NCBI GenBank assembly: GCA_024275165.1
Contig: JAJRZQ010000012.1
Span: 124,001-188,000, forward strand
Source: a bacterium
GTDB lineage: Bacteria > SAR324 > XYD2-FULL-50-16
Reading direction: 5' to 3'
Length of the DNA: 64,000 bases
Under the pieces are notes generated by a model. The model was not told the origin of the DNA and searched no databases. It saw only the letters and a program-made list of their open reading frames with translations. Positions within the stretch are counted from its first letter, which is position 1. Each line of letters begins with the position of its first letter. The translations under genes were made by a program, and so were the position numbers. Positions 1-8,318 of the stretch are shown here, in pieces.

Positions 1-1631
1 TCGCTCGACCCTTTATAGGTGAGTTGGTAGTCTCGAATTTGCTTGGATTGATTAGGGTAGAGGGTAAAGGCGTCTTCGTAACCGAAGAAGTTTCCGCAAA
101 AACCCAAAACCATCACCACCACCCCGAGGTGGATGATCAAACCGCCTCGTTTGCGCTTATCCTGCCATACTTTGACCCAAAAGCCCGTTGGTTTTGGGTT
201 GTGGAGTCGTTGCGCCCGGATGGACTTGATGAGTTCGCTCAAAACGACCCAGCCGGCAAAAAAGGCCATGCCCGCCAAAAAGGAGAGTTGCCAATCCCAA
301 GCAAGGGCGACCATGCTCCCCACGACGAGGGCTAAGGTGGTTAGGCTGGGGATCGCCAGGTTTTTTTGCAGCATCTTGTTGGTGGTGGTCTTCCAGCCCA
401 AAACCTGCGTGATGCCCATCATGAAGATCAATAAAACCCCTAAGGGTAAGATGATGCTGTTAAAGAAGGGGGCCTGGATGGAAAGCTTTTTGTCAAACAA
501 CCCTTCAGCCAAGAGGGGGAACACGGTGCCGTAAAGCACCGTAAAGGCCATGCCCAAAAAGAGAACATTGTTGAGCAAAAAGCTGCTTTCTTTGCTCATG
601 ATGCTGGCTTTGCCCTCTGGGTCTTTAAAGTAGCCGGGGCGAAGGTAAAGCAGTAAGAAACTCAAGACCAAGATCAGGGCGATAAAGACCAAAAAGGCCG
701 GGCCGATATTGGACTTGGAAAAGGCATGGACCGAATTCAGCACCCCTGAGCGGGTGATGAAGGTGCCCAAGATCGACAGGGTAAAGGTGGTGATCAGCAA
801 CAGTACATTCCATAATTTTAGTCGATTGCGCTTTTCTTGCACGATTACAGAATGCAGGTAGGCCGTTCCGGTCAGCCAGGGCATTAAACTGGCGTTTTCG
901 ACCGGGTCCCAGGCCCAATAGCCGCCCCAACCGAGTTCGACATAGGCCCAATGGCCGCCTAAAATCATCCCGAGGGTTAAAAAGAACCAACTTACCAAGG
1001 TCCAGCGGCGGGTGGCCAAAATCCATTCGTCACTCTGCCTGCCCGCCCATAACGAGCCCATGGCAAAGGCAAAGGGAATGTTGAACCCCACATACCCCAA
1101 ATAGAGCGAGGGGGGGTGAAACACCATTCCCGGATTTTGCAAAAGGGGGTTGAGCCCTCTCCCCTCGCCCGGGGCGGGGAGCATCTTGGCAAAGGGGCTC
1201 GACCAACCGATGAGCATAAAAAGCAAAAACAGGCTGGTCAAAGAGAGTACGGTAACCACAAAGGGCATGATTTCTTTGTGCTGCTTTTTGTAAAACAATA
1301 CCAAAGCGGCGGTAAACCCCGAGAGCAATAACTGCCATAACAACAAACTGCCCTCTAAACCACCCCAAACCGCGGTGAGCTTGTAAAAGATGGGGAGGTC
1401 GGTGCTGGAGTTGTTGGCGATGAACTTTACGGTAAAATCGCTGGTTAAAAAGCCGATGGAAAGGCTGAAGTAGCTTAGCAGCACCATGATAAAGGTGGCC
1501 AAGTGGGCGCGGTAGGCGGAATCAATGAGGTTGGCGGAATTTTTATAAATCCCGCTCAAGCCCGCAAAAATAGCGTAGCCGGTCAGCAAAAAGGCCGCCA
1601 GCATGGCGTAATAGCCGATGTCGATAATCAT
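1..1631 (-). CDS. ccmF: Cytochrome c heme lyase subunit CcmF (partial, 3' end outside window)
   Basis: Integral membrane protein that, in the System I pathway, passes heme from holo-CcmE to apocytochrome c on the periplasmic side. The frame is open from an ATG at 1631 to the window edge (543 codons), while the family is usually about 650 residues, so roughly the last sixth is missing. The N-terminus is a hydrophobic helix starting MIIDIGYYAM. The CcmF signatures AVWGGLEGSLLLW (about residue 88) and the tryptophan-rich heme-binding segment GWGGYWAWDPVENASLMPW are both present, and the frame still matches the family at the edge (RDYQLTYKG). It starts 3 bases after ccmE and is clearly in the same operon. 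Confidence 0.93.
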   Translation of the reverse strand, partial: MIIDIGYYAMLAAFLLTGYAIFAGLSGIYKNSANLIDSAYRAHLATFIMVLLSYFSLSIGFLTSDFTVKFIANNSSTDLPIFYKLTAVWGGLEGSLLLWQLLLSGFTAALVLFYKKQHKEIMPFVVTVLSLTSLFLLFMLIGWSSPFAKMLPAPGEGRGLNPLLQNPGMVFHPPSLYLGYVGFNIPFAFAMGSLWAGRQSDEWILATRRWTLVSWFFLTLGMILGGHWAYVELGWGGYWAWDPVENASLMPWLTGTAYLHSVIVQEKRNRLKLWNVLLLITTFTLSILGTFITRSGVLNSVHAFSKSNIGPAFLVFIALILVLSFLLLYLRPGYFKDPEGKASIMSKESSFLLNNVLFLGMAFTVLYGTVFPLLAEGLFDKKLSIQAPFFNSIILPLGVLLIFMMGITQVLGWKTTTNKMLQKNLAIPSLTTLALVVGSMVALAWDWQLSFLAGMAFFAGWVVLSELIKSIRAQRLHNPKPTGFWVKVWQDKRKRGGLIIHLGVVVMVLGFCGNFFGYEDAFTLYPNQSKQIRDYQLTYKGSS

Positions 1632-1634
1632 GAG

Positions 1635-2069
1635 TTACTGGGCCATAGATTGATAATAACTGTTTTTGTTTTGCTGTTCCTTGGTTTTGTATTCTTCGGA
1701 ATGCTTGACCAAAAGCTTGCTGGCAACCACGAGACCGGGCTGGGTTAATTGACCTTCCACCACCACGCCTTGCCCTTCTTTGAACATGTCGGGTTTGGAG
1801 CCTGTATAGTTGATCTTTAAGAAATGTGGACTGTCTTCGCTGATGCGAAAGCTGAGTTGGGTTTCTTGGGGTTTCCAAGTCACCGAACCCGCTTCGATCA
1901 GGCCCATGATGCGAATTTTTTTGTTTAAAAACTTATCGGGCTGATTGATGATTTCTGAAGGGGTATGGTAATAGGTCATGTTGTCGGAACTAATGGAAGC
2001 AAAGAGCCCTAAGGCGATGGCGACCAGCAAAAGGCCGCCGAAGACGAATTTCTTGTTTCGTTTGTTCAT
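1635..2069 (-). CDS. ccmE: Periplasmic heme chaperone CcmE
   Basis: CcmE binds heme covalently through a histidine and hands it to the CcmF lyase. The 144-residue protein has one N-terminal membrane anchor (residues about 7-25), a beta-barrel (OB-fold) domain, and the heme-binding motif in the form KHSEEY near residue 123, equivalent to HDENY of E. coli CcmE. Length and motif fit the family well. It lies between the small ccmD-like gene and ccmF, in the usual order. Confidence 0.95.
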   Translation of the reverse strand: MNKRNKKFVFGGLLLVAIALGLFASISSDNMTYYHTPSEIINQPDKFLNKKIRIMGLIEAGSVTWKPQETQLSFRISEDSPHFLKINYTGSKPDMFKEGQGVVVEGQLTQPGLVVASKLLVKHSEEYKTKEQQNKNSYYQSMAQ

Positions 2070-2088
2070 AAAAAATTACATAAAGGGT

Positions 2089-2229
2089 TTAGGCCTTGTG
2101 GGAGCTGTCGAGTTGACGGGTCTCACGGGTGATCCGGCTATGGCGGATCACCAGCCCGATGACATAAAAGGCAATCATGCCGAAAGAGATTCCATAAGCG
2201 GCAAGGACGAATTCGTAATTATTTGGCAT
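2089..2229 (-). CDS. ccmD: CcmD-like heme exporter small subunit
   Basis: A short reading frame of 46 residues (50 if the upstream ATG at 2241 is used) directly before ccmE. It starts MPNNYEFVLAAYGISFG, continues as one transmembrane helix (about residues 9-30) and ends in a basic, charged tail. This is the standard shape of CcmD, which helps release holo-CcmE from the CcmABC transporter. The call rests on size, topology and position, since CcmD is poorly conserved. I prefer the second ATG because a weak GAG motif precedes it and the helix then starts at the usual distance. Confidence 0.75.
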   Translation of the reverse strand: MPNNYEFVLAAYGISFGMIAFYVIGLVIRHSRITRETRQLDSSHKA

Positions 2230-2451
2230 TAGTGGTCTCATGCGATTTGTTTTTTTTCAGCTTAATTCATGGATTGGGTTAGGGCAAGGCTTTTGGCGTG
2301 AAGCCCAAACCCCTCCAGATTACTTTTCCGCTTGCCCCCAAGCCTGTTTTTGGAGTAAGATTAAAAAAGTTTAACCCTTGTAAAGGGCCGTTAAAAAAGC
2401 GTTTGCGGTCTTTGTGAATTGTGATATACATAAAACAGCCCTCAGGAACTC
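2230..2451. other. Intergenic region between divergent ccmD and zapA
   Basis: About 220 bases that must hold the promoters of the divergent ccm operon and zapA. A small perfect hairpin (CCCTT-gta-AAGGG, near 2374-2386) and AT-rich tracts are visible. A weak -10-like TATACA lies near 2435-2440. No clear consensus promoter or coding potential was found. Confidence 0.3.
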
Positions 2452-2730
2452 ATGGCCGAAAAGAACAGCTACGAAATCGCAGTGAACCAACAGGTCTACC
2501 GCTTCACCTCAACCGATTCGGAGGCGCACATTAGGCGGATGGAGCAACAGATCAACGCGGTGATTGAAGACCTGACCCGTCGTGGGCCGGGGCACAAGCT
2601 CTCTGATTATGCGATTAAAGTTGCGATTGCCTTAGCGGACGCCGCGGCCCGGTCAAATGGGGGTGTACAGGAGCAAGACCTGATAGAGCGGTTTCAACCG
2701 CTCTTAGATGAGCTTGACAGCGTCATCTAA
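2452..2730 (+). CDS. zapA: Cell division protein ZapA
   Basis: ZapA bundles FtsZ filaments at mid-cell. The 92-residue product has the compact N-terminal ZapA head (VNQQVYRFTSTDSEAHIRR) followed by a long amphipathic helix that would form the coiled-coil dimer (from about residue 50 to the end). Length is typical. The 6S RNA gene follows immediately, the same order as in gammaproteobacteria, which supports both calls. The last codons overlap the promoter of the RNA gene. Confidence 0.9.
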   Translation: MAEKNSYEIAVNQQVYRFTSTDSEAHIRRMEQQINAVIEDLTRRGPGHKLSDYAIKVAIALADAAARSNGGVQEQDLIERFQPLLDELDSVI

Positions 2731-2742
2731 GAAAGATAGAAA
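2714..2742 (+). promoter_or_regulatory. Sigma-70-type promoter of the 6S RNA gene
   Basis: A perfect TTGACA (2714-2719), a 17-base spacer and TAGAAA (2737-2742) sit across the end of zapA. The predicted start, about 2749-2750, coincides with the expected 5' end of the 6S RNA closing stem. Confidence 0.7.
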
Positions 2743-2749
2743 AGCGACT

Positions 2750-2912
2750 TCTGCCCTGTGCGTGTTTTTGGGTTATATTGAGCCGATATATTTAGAACGG
2801 GGCCGGTCTCTGTTGACGGTGTGCATGCCTCTTGTTGGAGGAAGCCTAATGTCATTACGCTGTTCCCACCTGGTTAGCCAGGTTCAATTTGTCTCAACTC
2901 ACGGCAGGGCGG
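2750..2912 (+). ncRNA. ssrS: 6S RNA
   Basis: 6S RNA mimics an open promoter and sequesters sigma-70 RNA polymerase in stationary phase. The 5' GCCCTG (2753-2758) can pair with the 3' CAGGGC (2905-2910) to form the closing stem. The family's conserved internal blocks are present: TGAGCCGATAT near 2779-2789, a GTGCATGCCTC block near 2821-2831, and GGAGGAAGCCTAA near 2838-2850. Size (about 160 nt) and position after zapA both match. A dedicated promoter and a strong terminator flank it. Confidence 0.88.
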
Positions 2913-2934
2913 TCGCCCTTTTGCGCAAAGAAAA

Positions 2935-2977
2935 AGGCCTCCAAAGCTCTGAAGCAGAGCTTTGGAGGCCTTTTTTT
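2935..2977 (+). terminator. Rho-independent terminator of the 6S RNA gene
   Basis: A perfect 16-bp stem (2935-2950 with 2956-2971) with a 5-base loop, followed by a T tract. It ends the 6S transcript about 25 bases after the mature RNA and separates it from the convergent gene ending at 3003. Confidence 0.92.
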
Positions 2978-3002
2978 AAAAAAAGAGTTTAAATCCGCGG
3001 CC

Positions 3003-3287
3003 TTATCCGTAGAGATCCAGCAGTTTCCCTTTTTTCTTTTTTTTATGTTTGCGTTGTTTGTCTTCTTCTTTATGTTTTAAGCGCCGTTGATCCGGGTCTT
3101 CCGCTGCGGATTTCTCCGTTTCCGCAAACTCTTGCACCTGCTCTGTTTTGATGTCTCGTTTTCCTTGTTGGAGCACATTGATAATTTGCGCCCCATTGGC
3201 GGCCAGGTGCTCTTGAGGCTCTAAAATCTTATGCACTCGAGGGATGAGGGCTAAGTTGATTTGGATGTTGTGCAGGTCGTTGCTCAT
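3003..3287 (-). CDS. Small lysine-rich protein of unknown function
   Basis: About 94 residues when started at the ATG at 3287, which overlaps the stop of the STAS-like gene by ATGA; the longer start upstream is less likely. The first half is mixed (MSNDLHNIQINLALIPRV). The second half is highly charged and ends in a run of Lys, His and Arg (KHKKKKKGK) before LLDLYG. I do not recognise a family. The translational coupling suggests it works with, or is regulated alongside, the STAS-like protein upstream. Confidence 0.6.
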   Translation of the reverse strand: MSNDLHNIQINLALIPRVHKILEPQEHLAANGAQIINVLQQGKRDIKTEQVQEFAETEKSAAEDPDQRRLKHKEEDKQRKHKKKKKGKLLDLYG

Positions 3288-3637
3288 TTTGCCTTGTTTT
3301 GGAGTAGGGGCCATAAAGCCTCTTCGCTGGGGGCGAGAATCACTTTTTGCTCTAATTTCGCTAGATTGAAAAGTTTGCCGAAATCTTTTTGTTGTCCCAG
3401 TAAAGGCAAGGGGTTGTGCCCCGCGTGAGCCAGAAAACTGATCGCCCCCAAGCCCGCGCCCGTGACCCCCTTTGTATGGCGCAGATCAAGCACAAAGGTC
3501 TGGTAGGCCTGTTTTTTGAGTTCGCGAATCCGGGTGAGGATGTTTAAGGCATCCCGCTCCCCCAAGCGGCGGGTGAGGCGGAAGATGGCCAGCCCCGGTC
3601 GCTCTTGGGGGAAGTCGATCTCGGTTTCTTGAAACAT
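3284..3637 (-). CDS. STAS-domain-like protein (anti-sigma-factor-antagonist type fold)
   Basis: The 117-residue product fits the STAS pattern: a beta strand FVLDLRHTKGVTGAGLGAI followed by an amphipathic helix, matching the strand-loop-helix that carries the regulatory Ser/Thr in SpoIIAA-like proteins. The classical D-S-S-G is replaced by a TKGVTG-like loop, so phosphorylation by an anti-sigma kinase is uncertain. No anti-sigma kinase lies next to it. The only partner in its operon is the lysine-rich protein downstream. Confidence 0.6.
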   Translation of the reverse strand: MFQETEIDFPQERPGLAIFRLTRRLGERDALNILTRIRELKKQAYQTFVLDLRHTKGVTGAGLGAISFLAHAGHNPLPLLGQQKDFGKLFNLAKLEQKVILAPSEEALWPLLQNKAK

Positions 3638-3723
3638 GAAAATTGCGCCCTCTCTGCTTGCCGGGATTTGCTACCTGTGAGAATATGCTTTTTATTCTAC
3701 TTTAATTTACCCTATTTGACTCT

Positions 3724-5364
3724 ATGAATCAACTGCGAGCCATTTGTGAGCGGATGCGGGGGCGCGGCCCTCTTTTAAATATTGTTTTAGATGGGTACGG
3801 ACTCGGTTCCAATGGCCCCGGGGACGCGGTTCACCTTGCCCGTACCCCCTTTATGGATTCGTTGCTCGCTCGTTTTGCCCATACCAGTTTGCTCACCCAC
3901 GGCCCTTATGTCGGCCTGCCCGGTAAAGACGACCTCGGCGGCAGCGAGGTGGGGCATCTCACCTTGGGGGCGGGGCAAATTTTAGATCAAGGGCCGACTT
4001 TAATCGCGAAGGCCATCGCGTCGGGTCGTTTTTTCGCGCTGCCTTTGTTGGGGGAGCTGCTCGAGAGGGGTAAGGCCCAGGCATTGCACCTTTTAGGGCT
4101 TTTGAGCGATGGGAATGTCCATAGTCATATCGACCACTTCATGGCCGTGATTCAAGAAGCGGAGCGGAGAGGGGTCACCAAATTGTACCTGCATGTTTTA
4201 TACGATGGTCGTGATGTGGCCATTCAGTCGGCAGACCAATATGTAAAACGGGTCGAAGCTTTGTTGGCCGAAATTTCGCGTCAAGATCGGGCAAAAGACT
4301 ACCGTTTCGCCAGCGCGGGGGGGCGCGAGGTGATGACCATGGACCGAGATCAAAATTGGAACAAGATCCAAAAAGGATATAACGCCGCCGTCTTAGGGCA
4401 GGCGGGGCAAAGCTTCCCCAGCGCCTTGGCCGGGATCGACCACTTTCGAAAACAAGACCCCGACTTGGTGGATCAGGATATTCCTCCTTATAATATTGTC
4501 GGGCCCAAAGGCGACATCCCCCGAATGAAGGAGGGGGATGCCTTGCTGTTGCTCAACTTTCGCGCTGACCGCGCGGCGCAGTTTGCTCGGGTGATGGAAG
4601 ACCCAAGCTTTACCCCCTTTGAAATCACGGATCGGCCTCGGGTTTTTTTCTGCGGGATGAGTGTATATGATGAGGATACCCAACTCCCTAAAAAGGTTTT
4701 GATGGGGAGCCCGGAAGTAAAAAACCCCTTTGGCAAACGGGTTTTGGAGATGGGTTTGGGTCAGTTTCGCTTGGCAGAGACACAAAAATTCGCTCATGTT
4801 ACCTTTTTTTACAATGGCGGCTATCGCAATCCCCTTGACCCTAAAAAAGAAGAATACCGCCTCATTGATTCAGATAAAATCGATTCTTTTGCCGCCGCGC
4901 CGAAAATGAAAGCGGCGGAAGTGGCTGCCCAGGCAGAAGCTTTTTTGCAAGAGCAACGCTTCCGGTTTGGTCTGATTAATTTTGCCAATGCCGATATGGT
5001 TGGCCATACGGGGGACTTATCGGCGGCGATTCAGGCAGTGGAAGCGGTGGATCAGGCCCTGCAACGAGTTTGTTTGGCCTTGGAAAAGGCGGGAGGCCTG
5101 GCCTTGATCACCGCGGATCATGGAAACGCAGACGAAATGCTGGTCTATAACCAAAAAGCGGGTAAAGAGGAGCGCAGTACCAAGCACAGCATCAACCCCG
5201 TGCCCCTCGTCATTTTTGATCCGCTTTTTAAGGCTGGTGATTACGCCTTAAAAGAGCGTACCCCTGAGGCCCCCCTTACCTTAGCCCAGGTGGCGGCAAC
5301 CAATTATATCCTCTTAGGGCGCCAATTGCCCCAAGACTTGGCAGAACCTCTATTTCAGATCTGA
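3724..5364 (+). CDS. gpmI: 2,3-bisphosphoglycerate-independent phosphoglycerate mutase
   Basis: Interconverts 3- and 2-phosphoglycerate in glycolysis using two metal ions and a phosphoserine intermediate. At 546 residues it is slightly longer than the usual 510-515. The first metal-binding aspartate lies in VLDGYG (D23), the catalytic serine in GGSEVGHL (S74; GNSEVGH in most homologues), the substrate block DGRDV near residue 172, and the C-terminal metal motif TADHGNADEM near residue 463. It heads a plus-strand run; lpxD starts 2 bases after its stop. Confidence 0.95.
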   Translation: MNQLRAICERMRGRGPLLNIVLDGYGLGSNGPGDAVHLARTPFMDSLLARFAHTSLLTHGPYVGLPGKDDLGGSEVGHLTLGAGQILDQGPTLIAKAIASGRFFALPLLGELLERGKAQALHLLGLLSDGNVHSHIDHFMAVIQEAERRGVTKLYLHVLYDGRDVAIQSADQYVKRVEALLAEISRQDRAKDYRFASAGGREVMTMDRDQNWNKIQKGYNAAVLGQAGQSFPSALAGIDHFRKQDPDLVDQDIPPYNIVGPKGDIPRMKEGDALLLLNFRADRAAQFARVMEDPSFTPFEITDRPRVFFCGMSVYDEDTQLPKKVLMGSPEVKNPFGKRVLEMGLGQFRLAETQKFAHVTFFYNGGYRNPLDPKKEEYRLIDSDKIDSFAAAPKMKAAEVAAQAEAFLQEQRFRFGLINFANADMVGHTGDLSAAIQAVEAVDQALQRVCLALEKAGGLALITADHGNADEMLVYNQKAGKEERSTKHSINPVPLVIFDPLFKAGDYALKERTPEAPLTLAQVAATNYILLGRQLPQDLAEPLFQI

Positions 5365-5366
5365 TT

Positions 5367-6401
5367 ATGTTGAAAAGTTATCGTCTAGGAGAAATCGCCC
5401 AAATGCTGGGGGGAACCTTAAAGGGCGACCCCAAGGTGCAAATTCGAGGGGTAAACGGTATTTTAGAGGCCACAGAGGGGGAAATCACCTTTTTGGCCAA
5501 CCCGAAATATAAGGATAAACTCCCTTTGTGCAAAGCCTCCGCGGTGTTTGTGGGGCTTGATATCGAGGTCGAGGGGATCAACCTCGTGCAGTTGGAAAAC
5601 CCTCGCTTGGCCTTTGCCAAGTTGGTGGCGGCCATGTTGCCCCCTAAAAAAGAAAGCGGAAGGGTTTCTGAAGATGCCTTTGTCGACCCCAGCGCTGTGC
5701 TGGCTGAAGGGGTTACCCTCTACCCCGGGGCCTTTGTGGGGGAAAAGGTCAAGATCGGCAAAAACTCGACGCTCTACCCCGGGGTCTTTGTGGGGGATGG
5801 GGTGCAAATCGGAGAAGATTGCTTAATCATGGCCAATGTAACGGTGAACACCGGTTGCAAGCTCGGCGACCGGGTGGTGATCAACCCCAACAGTGTGGTC
5901 GGCAGTGAGGGTTTTGGTTACGAGAGGGATGGAGAGCGGCACTTTAAGGTGCCCCAGGCAGGTTATGTCGTTTTGGAAGACGATGTGGAGATTGGTACCC
6001 ATTGCGCTATTGATCGCGGCAGCATTAAGGCGACGGTGATCGGGAAGGGGACCAAGTTGGACAACCTAATTCATGTGGCCCATAATTGTCGGTTGGGTGA
6101 AAATAATTTGCTCTTGAGCCAAGTGGGCCTCGCCGGAACGGTAAAAACAGGGAAGAATGTTTACTTTGCCGGGCAGTCGGGCTGTTTGGATCACATCACG
6201 CTCACCGATTTTGTGCAGATTGGGGCCAAAGCGGTGGTGACTTCCAACATTGAGGAGCCGGGGACCTATTTCGGTTATCCGGCCCGGCCCTACAACGAAT
6301 GGCAAAAGGCGAATGTCAACTTCTACAAGGCCGATGAGATGCGAAAAAAGCTCAATGAGTTGGAAAAACGGCTCTCTGCCTTGGAGAAGAAAGAGGATTA
6401 A
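5367..6401 (+). CDS. lpxD: UDP-3-O-acylglucosamine N-acyltransferase LpxD
   Basis: Third step of lipid A synthesis: transfer of an acyl chain from ACP to the glucosamine amine. The 344-residue product has an N-terminal uridine-binding domain (about 1-100), then a left-handed parallel beta-helix of hexapeptide repeats (about 105-300) with the catalytic histidine in HVAHNC (H239), and a C-terminal helix rich in Lys and Glu. Length and order are standard. It shows that the cell makes an LPS outer membrane, consistent with waaA later in the window. Confidence 0.95.
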   Translation: MLKSYRLGEIAQMLGGTLKGDPKVQIRGVNGILEATEGEITFLANPKYKDKLPLCKASAVFVGLDIEVEGINLVQLENPRLAFAKLVAAMLPPKKESGRVSEDAFVDPSAVLAEGVTLYPGAFVGEKVKIGKNSTLYPGVFVGDGVQIGEDCLIMANVTVNTGCKLGDRVVINPNSVVGSEGFGYERDGERHFKVPQAGYVVLEDDVEIGTHCAIDRGSIKATVIGKGTKLDNLIHVAHNCRLGENNLLLSQVGLAGTVKTGKNVYFAGQSGCLDHITLTDFVQIGAKAVVTSNIEEPGTYFGYPARPYNEWQKANVNFYKADEMRKKLNELEKRLSALEKKED

Positions 6402-7087
6402 TGCTGAGCGAGTTGGAACAGATTATCGGTTATGGTTTTTCAAATCAGGGCCTGCTTTTACAGGCAGTGACCCATAAATCCTATGGAAACGAGTTTCGAG
6501 CCCCCAATAATGAGCGGTTGGAGTTTTTAGGGGATACGGTCTTAGATTTGATCATCAGCGATTATTTAATGCTCCGCTTCCCCGAAATGGCCGAAGGAGA
6601 ACTCTCTAAATTCCGCGCTGTTTTAGTGAGCGAGGCGGGGTTGTCTAGGGTGGCCAGAGAACTCAAATTGGGCCATTTCATGCGGATTGGGAAGGGGGAA
6701 GAAACCACTGGTGGGCGCGAAAAATCGAGTATTTTAGCCAATGCCTTTGAGGCGGTCATGGCGGCGGTTTACCTAGACAGCAAAGAAAAAGGAATCAAAC
6801 TGATAGAACAGGTTATTTTAAATTTATTTGCTCCCTTGATAGAGGAACATCTAGAAAGCTTTGCCTTTGAAGATGTGAAGACGGACCTGCAAGAATGGGT
6901 GCAAAAAAGAGGCAAGGAAGAGATTTGTTATCAAACCCTAGACGAGCAGGGACCGGATCACGATAAAAGCTTTCTGATCGGGGTGTATATCGGAGAGAAG
7001 TTGATGGGCAAGGGTGAAGGGAAAAATAAAAAGAGCGCGGAGCAGCAAGCCGCGAGCGACGCGCTCCATCAATTAAAAAAACGATGA
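6401..7087 (+). CDS. rnc: Ribonuclease III
   Basis: Cleaves double-stranded RNA, including rRNA precursors. The 228-residue protein carries the signature NERLEFLGDTVLDL (residues 37-50) with acidic catalytic residues E41 and D45, a second acidic site in FEAVMAAVYLD (about 108-118), and a C-terminal dsRNA-binding domain (about 155-228) with GEGKNKKSAEQQAA. It overlaps lpxD by one base and the pseudouridine synthase gene by four. Confidence 0.95.
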   Translation: MLSELEQIIGYGFSNQGLLLQAVTHKSYGNEFRAPNNERLEFLGDTVLDLIISDYLMLRFPEMAEGELSKFRAVLVSEAGLSRVARELKLGHFMRIGKGEETTGGREKSSILANAFEAVMAAVYLDSKEKGIKLIEQVILNLFAPLIEEHLESFAFEDVKTDLQEWVQKRGKEEICYQTLDEQGPDHDKSFLIGVYIGEKLMGKGEGKNKKSAEQQAASDALHQLKKR

Positions 7088-7827
7088 AGACGCGTTTGCA
7101 TAAAATTCTTGCCGAGGCGGGCATCGCCAGTCGGCGCAAGGCAGAAGAAATGATCTCTTTAGGTCTGGTCGAGGTCAACGGGGTGGTGGTGACCGAGTTG
7201 GGCAGCCAAGCCGACTTGGAAACCGATGTGATTCGAGTGGATGGAAAGCGGGTTAAGATTCACCCCCATAAAGAAGTTTGGATGTTTTTTAAACCCAAAT
7301 CCGTGGTCAGTACCTTGAGCGACCCCGAGGGCAGGCCCTGTTTGGCGAATTATTTGCCCCAAAGCAGGGCGAGGCTTTTCCCCATCGGCAGGTTGGATTA
7401 CGACGCCGAGGGGTTGCTGCTGCTGACCAACGACGGCCAACTCGCTCAAGCCTTGGCTCACCCCTCAAAGGAGGTCTGGAAGGAGTACCTGGTCAAGTTG
7501 AAGGGGAATATCACCCAAGAGGTGATGGTAAAGCTCAGGCAAGGGCCGGTGATTGACGGGAAAAAGAAAAAGCCGGTGCGGTTGAAGCTTTTACATTATA
7601 AAGAGGATAAAAGTTGGGTTTCTGTAAGTTTGACCGAAGGAACCAAGCACCATTTAAAAAAAATGTTCATCGCTGTCGGGCATCCGGTACTGAAAATCAA
7701 GCGGCTCGCCGTGGGCCCGCTCAACCTAGGGGAGTTGAAAGCGGGGGAAAGCCGTCGCTTGACCGACCTTGAGGTAGCCGAATCAAGAAAACTCAGCAAG
7801 TCAGATCATGCGCAAAAAGTATCTTAG
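7084..7827 (+). CDS. RsuA/RluB/E/F-family pseudouridine synthase
   Basis: Converts a specific uridine in rRNA to pseudouridine. The 247-residue product has an N-terminal S4 RNA-binding domain (RLHKILAEAGIASRRKAEE), then the synthase domain with catalytic aspartate D105 in GRLDYDAEGLLLLTNDG. The family member (RluB, RsuA or similar) and target base cannot be fixed from motifs alone; the S4 domain with this active-site form favours RluB. The start overlaps rnc by ATGA. Confidence 0.88.
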   Translation: MKTRLHKILAEAGIASRRKAEEMISLGLVEVNGVVVTELGSQADLETDVIRVDGKRVKIHPHKEVWMFFKPKSVVSTLSDPEGRPCLANYLPQSRARLFPIGRLDYDAEGLLLLTNDGQLAQALAHPSKEVWKEYLVKLKGNITQEVMVKLRQGPVIDGKKKKPVRLKLLHYKEDKSWVSVSLTEGTKHHLKKMFIAVGHPVLKIKRLAVGPLNLGELKAGESRRLTDLEVAESRKLSKSDHAQKVS

Positions 7828-8311
7828 CCTCCTTTGGGTAGGGCTTTTCTTATTTGCCTCCAATGCAAAGGCAGAGTATCGGGCTTATTTGGTGGAGGTC
7901 TACGACCATATTTTGCAGAAAAAATGGGACGCGGCGAGCGGCTTTGATCCGCAACAATATGTTGCTACCCATGGGGGCGGGAACCGTTTATCGGTGCTTT
8001 TAAAGGCCACTTGGAATTGTTACGGGGATACCGGGCAGTTTCGCCCCGCCTGCCCTATGCCGGAACCCAAAGACCCTAAATTTAAGGTGGGGGACCGGGT
8101 TAAGATCGCTTTAGAAAAACACCTGACCTTTGGTTGGAAGGGAACCGTAGAGATCGCTCTGTGGCGGCAAGACCTTAAAAGTAATGTCTATGGGGTGCGT
8201 TTTGGCGAGCGTAAGCAAATGTATGGCCGCTATTTTGAGTTTAACTTAGAGCCCCTGGCAGACGCAAGTGGCGACATTAATGGGGAAAAGGTTCCCGAAC
8301 CGACCCAGTAG
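7808..8311 (+). CDS. Secreted protein of unknown function
   Basis: A 167-residue product with a clear Sec signal peptide (MRKKYLSLLWVGLFLFASNAKA, cleavage after about residue 22), so probably periplasmic. The mature part contains two cysteines (WNCYG and PACPMP) that could form a disulfide, and a beta-rich segment around KVGDRVKIALEKHLTFGWKG. I recognise no family. It overlaps the previous gene by 20 bases and ends in TAG just before ubiE, so it is probably cotranscribed. Confidence 0.7.
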   Translation: MRKKYLSLLWVGLFLFASNAKAEYRAYLVEVYDHILQKKWDAASGFDPQQYVATHGGGNRLSVLLKATWNCYGDTGQFRPACPMPEPKDPKFKVGDRVKIALEKHLTFGWKGTVEIALWRQDLKSNVYGVRFGERKQMYGRYFEFNLEPLADASGDINGEKVPEPTQ

Positions 8312-8318
8312 GAAGCAA

